From Glaciozyma antarctica PI12 (Eukaryota; Basidiomycota; Microbotryomycetes; Kriegeriales; Camptobasidiaceae): a DNA stretch of 64,000 bases. Location of the stretch: contig KZ627160.1 in assembly GCA_002917775.1 (NCBI GenBank), positions 132,917 to 196,916 of the forward strand, given 5' to 3'. Positions 53,464 to 63,044 of this stretch are shown piece after piece. The translations under genes and the position numbers were made by a program. A model generated the notes under the pieces. The model saw nothing but the letters and a program-made list of their open reading frames with translations. It was not told where the DNA came from and ran no database searches. The number at the start of each line of letters is the position of its first letter. Position 1 is the stretch's first letter.

Positions 53464-56400
53464 TCAATACGTCAGGAAATCAAATGCTGGGAGCCACAAC
53501 CCGGTCAGCGATGCTGAGACAGCGCAGGGGTTCAACTCACTGGCTCGACCGCACTCTATCCCGTCGTCTGTCATTAACACACCTACGAAATGACGAGAGA
53601 TGAGCTTCGATGGAGAGAAGAAAGCTCAAAAAGAAAGGACGAACCTCGGACCTCCGCTGAGTCCAGCTCCAAGCCCAGGTCAAATCTGCGCACCCATCAG
53701 CGACGAAGGAACGAAATAGAAACAACAGAGCTCACTCGATGTACCCTCCACCGGACTGAGCGATGTGGTGGAAGCTGGGCAACGCTGCGAGGTCGACGGT
53801 CCATCGACATAGCTCCCAGGTCTCTCCTGCGAGATGAATAGGTCAGTTGCCGCAGAGAACGGGCGATAGCGAATTCGGAAGCACACCTTCGTCTGTATAT
53901 CTGAGTGGGAACGATAGGTCAGCGACTGAGCCATCATGCACGAACGAGAGCACTCACCGGTACATCCGCTCCGAATCGGAAACGTATAAAACGGCGGCAA
54001 AGATGCTGTCCGACGAGCCTGCACAGAGCAAAGCGTCAGCGACATCTTGGCGGAAAGCCCGTCTAGCCGACCCACCTTTCGAGAACTTGCAGAACTTGGA
54101 CCGCAACCTCTCCCCTTTCCGCAACACTGCTCCCTTCGCCACCAGATCTGCACACTCGTCAGCTCCTTCTTCACCCAACGAAAAGCTTAGACTCACAGCT
54201 CAGCCTGTTCTCGCACACCTCCATCCCTGCGTCGTTCCGCACGATAAACTCTGGCCGCTGGAAGCGATCGATCCCCTCCACCGGCAGCTTGACCTCTGCG
54301 GCACGCCTTCAGCTCCTCTCCCGAACATGGACTGAAAAACTCACTCATGATGTAGCTCCTCGGCGAGATGACATTACTCACCGCCGCTTTCCCCTGCCTC
54401 AGTCCCAGCCCGTACCTCGCCGCACCTTGTAGCGTCGCGACATCACAATCGTTCGGCCGCTCGATGACGTGAATCCTCGCTCCGAACGTCTCCTGCACGC
54501 GCTTGAAGAGGTATTCGGACGCTGCAAAGCCGCCGACGAGGATGAAGGCATCGATGGTCGTCGAGGGGACTTTGGCGAGTTGGTACTCGAGGAGGGAAAG
54601 GACTTGGTCTGCAAGACGGTGAGCGGGGCAAGGCAGCGATAAAATGGGAGAGAGGGGAGAGCGTACCGATGATGGGGTCGAAGACTTCGTGCTTGATGAC
54701 TAGGCCGGGGATAGCGAGCTCGCCGTAGAGGAGTCCGATGGCTGGGTCGTCAGCGCCGACGTTGAAGCAGTTGAACCGGAACAAAGATTCTGCGGTCCTC
54801 ATCAGCATTGCGTTCGGCATAGAGAGTAGCGAACGCACCATCATCCTCGCGCGTCCCGTGATACTCGAGCTTATCCGTTTCCGAGAACGCGTGCATGAAC
54901 GCCGCCAAGCTCGGCTGATCCAAGTGCTCCGGATGGTTTTTCAATCTGGCATCCAGCCCATCAGCTTCCCTTCCACCTACGCGGCAACGCCCAACTCACA
55001 TCTTGCGCAACAGCTCCTCAAACTTGAGATCCACAAACAAGCTCCCGCAATTGCTCCCACTCCGCACGCACATCTCGGCGACCTCGAGCTGCGATAGCTG
55101 GCCCATGAGTTTGTAGACCGCCGTATCGACTGTCCCGCCTCCAGCGTCGCAGATGATAAAGGTCTGCGAGGGACGAAGGTGGTGGAGTGTCGAGAGAGTC
55201 GAGGCGTGGATGGCTGCTGCTTCAGGCTCGCTGCGAGGAGAGCTCGTTAGCGCAAGGCAGAAGGGAGCGAGGGACGAAGCAGCGGCGCACGTAATGATCC
55301 TTAGACGATCCCGCCAGTTCTTATCCCCACCCCTTGAGCTCTGCACAAGTCCCGCCCGAATCGCCGCCTCCCTCATTAGCGCACACCCTGCCGCATCCCA
55401 CGCCGCTGGTACCGTCAACAGCACGTCCGCCGCATCTGCCTCGCACCGTCAAAAGTCGCACGCTCACGCAGGGAAGGAGGACTTACCGAGATCTGCCACG
55501 CTGCCAATTTCTTCGGTGATACGACCCCGTGCGTACACCCAGAGGCAGTTGAGGAAATCGGCGATCACGTCGACGGCTTGCTTGCCGTGTGGGAGGGGTG
55601 GGAGGCGAGGATCTGGAGTGCCTGAGCGGAGGGATTCTGGGGAGAGGAAGAGCCTGCTCGGGTGGTCAGGGTGAAGACTCAAGGGGAAAGAACAAGAGCG
55701 CACTTGAACCATTCGCATCTGCGGCAACGGGGTTAGTGAGATCGCACAGGGGAGAGAGGAGACGGACTTGATCATTCCTGGGCCGACGGCCGAGTTCTTT
55801 GCCTCCAGTCCCCATGCAAGGATCTTGGCTTCCTCGTTGGGCGAGAATTGGGAGTAGAGGATGCAAGAGGGGACTTTGCGGTACCTGCGAGCGGGAACAC
55901 CGTCAGCTCGCTGTCAACACCGTCCCAGCTGTGGAGGGAGCGGACGTCTCGTGGCTCGCAGGCCATGTAAGGATCTGCCGAATCTGTCCTGCAAACAAGC
56001 GGGTAGAGCCAAACGCCACGCCAGAGAAGGTGGTCCTGCATGCACGCGCACTATCAGCTCCTTCCTAACCCAGTCCCAGCCCACCTCACTCACCCAAAAT
56101 CGATCCCAACGCTCAGCTTCCCCTCGTTACTCTCATCCCGTTCCCGTACACTCGCAGCCATCCGTTCCTCCTCCCTCGCCGTCAACCCGCTCTCCCTACG
56201 CGTCCTCGCACTCCTCGCCGTACTCCAGCTCCCACTCCCCTCTACCATTCTATCTCCCCTCCCCGGCCCTCTCGCATACGTCGGAAACGGTCGTGCGATC
56301 TCCCGAGGCTGTGGGAACGTCGGGCTGGGCGCGTAGGAGATGGGGGAAGCTCGGATGAGAGCTGCATGGTCATCGTAGGACTGAGCAGCGCCGGTTAGGG

Positions 56401-56634
56401 CAGAGCGCTGGGTATGGATTGTGAGAGGCGGAGAACGGGGAGACCGGGGAGAAGGAGGGTGGGGGACGGAGGGGTCGGAGAGGAGGGTTTGGCGAGGGAG
56501 GGGTTGGGTGCGAATAGGGTAGGTTTGGGCGGGAGAGGGCGGAGAGGAGGAGGATGACGCGAAGCAGCAGCTGCATTTCACCGGTTGATAGTCAGCGTTT
56601 GCGATACAGCGACGGCGCGAGAGCGTTACCCCAT
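53464..56634 (-). CDS. HSPA12-like Hsp70-family ATPase with MGCCF lipidation motif
   Basis: Actin-fold ATPase of the divergent HSPA12 branch, common in fungi. The first exon is 5 bases (ATGGG, 56630-56634); splicing over 56571-56629 gives MGCCFASSSSS, a strong N-myristoylation plus palmitoylation pattern, so membrane anchoring is likely. After a disordered Pro/Ser-rich stretch the ATPase begins KLSVGIDFG | ...GVAFGSTRLFAG (phosphate 1). Then YRKVPSCILYSQFSPNEEAK, AADVLLTVPAAWDAAGCALM, ITEPEAAAIHASTL, TFIICDAGGGTVDTAVYKL (phosphate 2), GSNCGSLFVDLKFEELLRK, IDAFILVGGFAASEYLFKRV (adenosine) and VIERPNDCDVATLQGAARYG. The C-terminus RATFDFLTY is completed by two small introns, TGA at 53464. No substrate-binding domain of classic Hsp70. 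Confidence 0.88.
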
Positions 56635-56912
56635 GGTGGATCCCAAGCTTGCGGGAGAGCGGAGGCGACGCGGCTGAGCTGGCTGTGCGGAGTAGCTGGG
56701 ACTGGTGCTATTCAAAGCCCTCCCGAGGAGGAAGGCGGGATAACGCTGGAGGAGGGAAGGAGAGCTAGGCGAAGCTGGGACGTCCACACCTTCGCGCGGC
56801 GAACGCTTCCTCCTGTTTCGTTTCTCTCTCGCCCAGAACTCGATTTTCGCCGATCCACCGAGTCTGTTCAGCAGGAATGCATTTTTCGCGTGCCCAACTT
56901 CAAAGCTGCCCG

Positions 56913-57240
56913 CTAGTCCTGCCCCTCGTAACTCAGCGCGACCCCCTGAGCCGTACAAGTCCCCTCGATCTTTTTAAACAAGTCGCTACCGTCGAACCAT
57001 GAACCTTCCCCCCGCAAATTCTTTATCTGCATCACCTCGTCAACATGGAGCGTCCGAAGCGTCCCGCGTAGGTCCCTAACGAGAGCTAACAGCGGACGCC
57101 AGATCTCCTCGCGAGCGTCGACCGACGTGAGTTCGAGGTGGGTGATCGAGGCTTCGCGCAGGCGGAGATAGTGGACCATGAAGGGGAGTTGGGCGATATC
57201 GGTGATGAAGCATGTGAGTCGAGGGAGGTGGATTGCCCGA
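56913..57240 (-). pseudogene. 3' fragment of an LRR/F-box-like gene
   Basis: A short frame, LPRLTCFITDIAQLPF, MVHYLRLREASITHLELTSV, REEIWRPLLALVRDLRGTLR, TLHVDEVMQIKNLRGEGSWF, FKKIEGTCTAQGVALSYEGQ, ends at TAG 56913. It has the leucine spacing of the last repeats of fungal F-box/LRR proteins and is polished like real coding sequence, but upstream (above 57240) the frame turns into Arg-rich nonsense and meets coiled-coil remnant K on the other strand. It therefore looks like the 3' end of a gene whose 5' part was lost. LRR assignment is tentative. Confidence 0.45.
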
Positions 57241-57297
57241 CTCTCTCCCCAAGCAACGCTTCGCCTCCGCCGTCGTGAAAATTTCGAGCTTTTTTTT

Positions 57298-57961
57298 TAC
57301 GCATTCAATGAATTGGGGAAGAGAGAACATGACAAGAAGCCGAAGTTGGGGAGGGAGGAGATTTCGGCGGCGAAAGTGCGCTCGGAGTTTGCGGCGAAGA
57401 GTAAGGAGCTCGAGGTCTCACGCGCGACGTCTCAGGGATTGCGCATCAAGACGGGGGTGTTGGAAAGGAAGCAAGAAGATACAGATTCGCGGGCGAACGA
57501 GAAGGGCAGAGAAGAGCTGCTCGAGAAGCGGTTAGAGCGAGTCGAGGCCGAGTTGGAGGCTACGAGGGAACGGCTTCCGAAGGAGGTGGAGGATCGGTTA
57601 CGTTGTATGAAGCTGAGGGAAATGGCAGACGCGGAGTGTTTCGAGCTTCGGAGGGAATTGGGAGAGGTGTCGGCGAAGCTCGAGTCCACAAATGCGTTCT
57701 CAGGCTCTGCCTCGCTGCGTCGCCTAGAGCTCACTCGCCGTGTCCTTTTTTGCAGAGGCTTCTACCCTCATTAACCCGTTGCCGAGCAGCGAACCAGATC
57801 CTTCATCGCGCACCGTCAAGTTCGCCCTCGCACGGTTTGCGGAGCAAGTCAAGACACTCAACGCCGCGCTCGCCCAGAAGGTTTCAGAGAACAGTACGTG
57901 TGTTTGTTTCCGTACACGCGTTGAAGCTGACCCGCGCTTCGTAGCTGAACTTTTCAGCTAG
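57298..57961 (+). pseudogene. Coiled-coil family member K (short type), 5'-truncated remnant
   Basis: Coil from about 57330: REEISAAKVRSEFAAKSKEL, LEKRLERVEAELEATRERL, FELRRELGEVSAKLESTN. The next intron donor seems lost: where J has AAT-A-GTGCGTC, K has AATGCGTTC. After a normal-looking acceptor (57765) it reads ASTLINPLPSSEPDPS and the cassette FALARFAEQVKTLNAALAQK, and the last intron splits A|CT as in all members, but the end is only ELFS, TAG at 57961. No N-terminal family motif exists upstream; the region instead overlaps the LRR-like fragment on the other strand. A decayed copy closest to J. Confidence 0.55.
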
Positions 57962-58437
57962 GAGTGGGAGAGGACTGAGCAGTGAGAACTGGCCGCGAAC
58001 GCCATAGTGAGGCGACTTCGAGGTCCTGTGCTCAGGCTGCAATCACTTTCGTATCACCGCTCCGCGTCTCTCAAGAACATATCAGGCAGGAGCTTCTTTG
58101 GCTCTGTTAGGTTCACGTACGTTGAATTCAAAGCGAGAAGAGGGGTCCGTTCGAAGAAAGGACGCAAGTCCGGGTTGCTCTTCTCCCCCTCTCCAGGTCG
58201 CCCCCTTTCGCGCGTACACGTCGCCGCCCGCCGCGTAGAACCGCCTCCATCTCTTGGTGTGCGTCATCTCTCGGCGCCTGTGTCCATCGCCCCATTCTTC
58301 CAGGTCGACAACAAGGAGTCGCCGCGAGGCTAGATAGAGCAGAGGTTCATTCCTCAGACTCGGGACTGGCCACCCACAACACCGCGGGCTCTTAACGACT
58401 TACGACCTTAACGACTACGACTTCACACCCCTTCACG
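57962..58437. promoter_or_regulatory. Upstream region of the four-pass membrane protein gene
   Basis: 476 bases; the last 60 before the ATG carry an imperfect repeat of CTTAACGACTTACGAC in the presumed 5' leader. No gene seen. Confidence 0.5.
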
Positions 58438-60362
58438 ATGTTCTCTCTTCCTTCCCGGTCCCCTTCTCCTCTCACCCCTCTCCCTGCACCCCTTTCTCTC
58501 CGATCCACGACCTCCCGCGCTTCCCAATCCACCCTCACGCCTACCTCCGCTACTACTTTCTGGTCTCGCACGAACAGTCCTCTCCAAGCAGGCGCAGGAG
58601 GAGGGATAGCCGAATGGGGCGCGGGAGGCTACGTAGGCGTGCTGAGCCAGGATCCTCGGCAGAGCGTTGTTGGGCGAGGGAGGAGCGGGAGTGATGTGCA
58701 CCTTATGCCTGGTGGGATGGGAATATTAGGTAATCTTTCCCTGGTGGGCTGGAGGGACGGTGCTGACCGGAAAGGCGACAGGTCGCGACGCCCCTCTCCT
58801 CCTCAACGAGCTCCATCGCGCGCGCACTGCGTCGTCCCGGGCCCGTGTTCGCAAATTCGCTCTCTGGAGCGGGCTTTTCACTCTCACCATTATCGGCTAT
58901 ACCGCCTGGTTCATTTTTGAAGTCATTTGGGCGATCATGCGCGCCGGGACCGCTGGACGAGGGATGGTGCGCTGGATTGAGGCGGGGGCAGGAGCAGCAG
59001 CGATGCTGGGGTGCGTTGTGGTGGTTGGATGGCTGAAGGCGCGTACTTCACTTGCAAAGAAGCGGAGAGGCTGACGGCTTGAGCAGACGCGACGACCTAC
59101 GAAGCTGTCAACGCTCGCCTTCCTTCTCGCCACCACGACCTTTGCTCTCCATGTCGCCCTTGCCATCTCCAACTTTGCTCTTGCGATTATCTGGCACGAT
59201 GCCTTGGCCCGGCGTTGTACGTGGGGGGTTGACGTGGGCTGGGTTCTCGGGGCGAGCGGGAAGGAATGCGCAGAGGGCAAAGGCTGGAGCGGCTGGGTGA
59301 TAGCAGCTGGAGTGAGGCTGCTTCTGACGATCTGTATAGGCGTATGCAAGCTTTTGTCTCTTTTCTGGACCCGACTGACGCACTCATCGCCAGGCAACGT
59401 GGCTCATCCTCCTCCGCCAATTCCACACCTCCCTCTCCATCTCCACTATCCTCTCGCCCTCCCTTGCGCCCTCCAGCGAGACTCGAACCATTCTCCACCG
59501 CGGAACCGCCTTTCTTCATTCCTCCCCTTCCCCTCTCGCGTCACCCTCGCTCAGCCACACCGCCGACTACCTCCCTCCAATGCCGGATCGTTCACGCCAC
59601 TACGCTCTCGTCTCCGAGTCGACAATGTACGAGGAGAAGACTGGCAATACCGGTCTCGGCGTCAGGATCGGAGCTGCGGTAATGGGCGCCGTGGGGTGGC
59701 TGCTCGGGGTCGAACCTTACGATCCGAGCAAGGCGGAGCAGAGCAGAAGGGAGAAGGGGGAGAAGGAAGCGATGCTTCTCCGTGCTGGAGGACGTCCCGC
59801 AACCGGTCAGCGGGAGGTCGACGAGTTTGGGAGGATGGGAGAGCGCGTGTACAACCCGGTCGATTTGGACGACCCGTTCGCGCACCACGATCACACGAGG
59901 AGGGACGACCCGGCCTATCCCACTTACCCACCTTCCGAATCCACTTCCTCCCCCAGAACGTCGACGTCCAACCACTCCGAGGCGCCCAGTTATCGCGCGC
60001 TGTTCAAGAACCTCGATTCGACGAACACGACGCCCTCGACTGCCGCCTCCGGCTCCCTCCCCCATTTTTCGCCTCTCGTCCTCGACCGCCCTCCCTCACC
60101 TCCTTCCCCATCACGCTCCTCGTCCGAACGGTCCATCACCCCTCCGCCAGCCGACGACCCTCCGCCCTCGATCCCCTCTCGCCCAACTCACACCGGCTCC
60201 TCCGGCTCAACGGGCGGGTCGATCGTCTATGTTCGTATGAGCGACGGGAGGCTCGTGAGGAAGCTTTCGACGATCGCGAGTGAGGGGAGCAGGATTGGGA
60301 GCGAGGTGGTGAGCGAGGCTGAGGAGGGTCCGGCTGGGGGGTGGAGAGGCGGGTGGAGTTGA
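58438..60362 (+). CDS. Four-pass membrane protein with long cytosolic-type C-tail, function unknown
   Basis: ATG 58438 (MFSLPSRSPSPLTPLPAPLS) opens a disordered N-terminus; the intron after GGMGIL joins in phase to GRDAPLLLNELHRARTASS. Hydrophobic segments: LWSGLFTLTIIGYTAWFIFE, AAAMLGCVVVVGWL, STLAFLLATTTFALHVALAI plus NFALAIIW, and WVIAAGVRLLLTICIG before an exon TWLILLRQFHTSLSIS. The tail from MPDRSRHYALVSESTMYEEK is hydrophilic, with GAAVMGAVGWLLGVEPYDPS, then Ser/Pro-rich sequence and VYVRMSDGRLVRKLSTIASE near the end; stop TGA at 60360. Similar proteins are probably conserved among basidiomycetes, but I do not know a name. Short introns throughout; codon use like its neighbours. Confidence 0.75.
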
Positions 60363-60647
60363 AGGACACTTTAATGATCTGAAGAACCTTTTTACGATCG
60401 TCACTTTTTTACGATACAACAGGAAGAGCGTTTGGGGAGCACGACAGCGAGGACAGGGCAGAGTCGTGAGAGCAGAAGGCAGAATGAACCCAGGTCAGCT
60501 CTCGAGACGGGGCCTGGAGGTATTGTAGAGCACATGCATTGCCTTCCTTGCACCCTTCCCTCCCAGCTCAACCCACGACGCGCAGAGGCACCATCGAAGA
60601 AAGAAAAAAAAACTCGCCTCGAAGGAAAACCTTCTCCGTCCTCGACA

Positions 60648-61456
60648 ATGCCCCCGACTTTCCGGCTCCAGTGCCCCCACGCCAATGCTCTTGTTGTCCT
60701 ACACCGCTCGCCGCAGTGCCCAAGGATCTGAAAGACCTGAAGAAAAAGAAGAGAAGTCAGTGTGCGTTCTCGACCTCGTTCGTCGCGTTGCTCTGCTCCA
60801 GCTGCCCCCTCGGCGCCCTCCTCAGCAAGGAAGACGCGGTTTATTTGCTCAGATACTATCTATCTTTGGTTAATCAACACCGTGCCGCCAGCACTCGATT
60901 CAAGGCGGTTTTATCGGCGCTCTGTTGTCCCTATCTTAGCAACACCAGCAAGCGCCACCGTGCCTGCAACGACTTCCCTTCCCTGCACCACCTCGACGCG
61001 CTTCACCAAACGACCCATCTTCACCGCCTCTACCATCCCCTCCTCCCTCTCTCCCTCGGCCACCCCCACCGACACTCTTGAAGCCCGCTCTTTCAAAGAA
61101 GTCGATCTCCACCTCCTCCACCTCCGCGGACTCAACTTTGAGTCCCCTTCAGAAGACCTCTCGACGATCCTACCCAGTGCAGCCGAGTACTCGACGAGCA
61201 TCAACAAGCATGGCGAGACGGACATTTACGTCAAGACGACTCGACCGATCGTGCGTGCCTTCCCTTCCTGTCGTGCGCGCAGTCCTGATGAAGCGAGCAG
61301 GTGAACCCCGCTGGATTCACGATTGGCGTGCTCGCTGGGATGTACGTTCGAGCTCCCCAGGCTACGCTACCTCCTCGGGCCGAGAGGGCGAAGGAAGAGA
61401 ATAGGGACAAGAGGGTACTGCATCACGAGGAGCTGAGAAAGCGAGCGAAGGAGTAG
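60648..61456 (+). CDS. Small protein, possibly mitochondrial, function unknown
   Basis: Best reading: ATG 60648 (MPPTFRLQCPHANALVVLHR), a small intron, then an Arg/Ser-rich stretch that could be a targeting sequence, TSTRFTKRPIFTASTIPSSL, the well-behaved segment SFKEVDLHLLHLRGLNFESP, AAEYSTSINKHGETDIYVKT, and after a GTGCGT...GAGCAG intron VNPAGFTIGVLAGMYVRAPQ and a charged end VLHHEELRKRAKE, TAG at 61454. The last two exons are convincing; everything before 60950 is uncertain (a second ATG at 60685 is in another frame). No family recognised. Convergent with L, 97 bases apart. Confidence 0.5.
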
Positions 61457-61553
61457 CGAGGCTAGGAGACTCTGCACTGGATGCGGGTTTGTGCATAGGT
61501 ACTGATTTGGATTGCTCAAGCGGGTTCTGCTTTTTTGACGGGAGTGGGGATGA

Positions 61554-62958
61554 TTACTGCTCTTCTCCGCCGCCGACGAGACGGAGCATGAGGTCGGCTA
61601 CGTGAGGCTAGTCAGAGGTCTGCTCGAGTCGAGGAAGGAGCGACGCACCGTTCCCGCCGTCTTTGCGGCCAGCGCGGCGTTGAGCGTGGTGACCGTCGCA
61701 GCAAGGCGTGCGATGACAAACTTGGAGTTGTTGGCCGCGGGTCCAGCGCTGCTTCCAGTCGTCGAAAGCGCCGCTCCGGGCTGACCAAGGGCGACAGGAA
61801 GAGCGAGCGCTGCGACGACGTCGTCAATTCCAGTGCCTCAGCTTCCAGCGCAAAACGAACTCACCTTTAAACCCTCTCCTCCACCTCCCTAACCCTCTCC
61901 TCCATCTCCACCACCACCACCTCCGCCCCCTCCCTCCCCTCCCTCTCCCTCGCTCCCTCTTTCTCAGCCCTCTCCGCCCTCGCCCTCTCCTCCTTCTCCC
62001 TCCTTTCACTCTCCCTCTTTTCGCCCTTGACCTTCTCCAAATCCTCCAACAGTACACTAACCTTCCTCGTCGGCCCCGCCCTCAATTTCCCCTCCGCACT
62101 CTCCGCCTTCGCTCGCCACGAACTCACCTCCCCCCGCGCGCTCTCAAGGTCCTTCCGCGCGCTCGCGAGCTGCGACTCCAATTTCGCCATCCGAGCTTTC
62201 TCGCTTGCATCGACTGGAGGAGGGTTGAGGTAGTGCTGGAGGAACGGGGTAGGCGGGAGGTCGAGCGAGGTGAGGTACGCCGTCAGTTTCGCGGTGAGGA
62301 GGTTCTGTAGCGCGGGAAGGAGAGCTGGGGTGGAGCGGGTGATGGAGAGGGTGTAGAGGGCTCCGTGGAGGGTTGAGGCGTTCGAGGGGTTGGCAGAGAG
62401 CTGTGAGGGTGTTAGGAGGGTCGTACCAGAGGGAAGGGGGGGACGTACTAGGGATTCGTAGATCGGGAGAACTTCCTTATCGCTCGAAACCTTGAGCACA
62501 TCCGACGCCTGCCTCTCCGACAGCCTCGCAAACGTCCTCGGTCGCCCTTCCTTCCCTCGAAGCTCCGCAACGACCGCTTCCCCAGCGCTCAATTGGCTCA
62601 TCAGCTGGTCCACCTGACGCTCCCACGTACGACGCTCTTCCTCCCAGCTTGCTTTCTCGCTCCCGAGGACGAGGAGCTGGGACTCGGACTGGGCGAGCGA
62701 GGAGCGCGCGTCGATGAGCTGGGATTCGAGCGAGGCGAGGTGCTGAGCGGAGTGCGTCGGAGAAGGTGGGAAAGCTGGGGGATCAAGGCTTGGTGTAGCG
62801 GCAGGGGTGAGAGGCTTGGGGAGGGCTGGAGGGGGTGCGAAGGTCGGTGTGAGGAAGGGCGAGGTAGTGGGAGCTGGGGCTGGGGTCCGGGACTGCGTGG
62901 CGAGACGCTCACGGAAGGCGCGGGCGCGATCGAATAACGCTTGAGAGGCGGCGGACAT
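61554..62958 (-). CDS. Coiled-coil protein L carrying the family C-terminal cassette
   Basis: ATG 62958: MSAASQALFDRARAFRERLA, a Pro-rich linker, coil LASLESQLIDARSSLAQSES, then a globular-looking region SERQASDVLKVSSDKEVLPI, STLHGALYTLSITRSTPALL, NLLTAKLTAYLTSLDLPPTP, and a strong coil KLESQLASARKDLESARGEV to EMEERVREVEER. An intron (weak donor GTTTAA or nearby) leads to DVVAALALPVALGQPG and the cassette SKFVIARLAATVTTLNAALA AKTAGT, then after a GTGCGT...CGTAG intron DLMLRLVGGGEEQ, TAA at 61554. The last junction is one base out of phase. The mid-region differs from A-I, so L is either the ancestral, conserved member from which the cassette spread, or a fusion. It is the only short-type copy with an otherwise healthy reading frame. 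Confidence 0.65.
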
Positions 62959-63044
62959 TGTCGTCGTGTGCGAAGGGAAGAGGAGCGGACTTGCGGCGAA
63001 TCTGGACTAGCTGTCAAGGACTCCGCGGACTTGCGGACCTTCTC

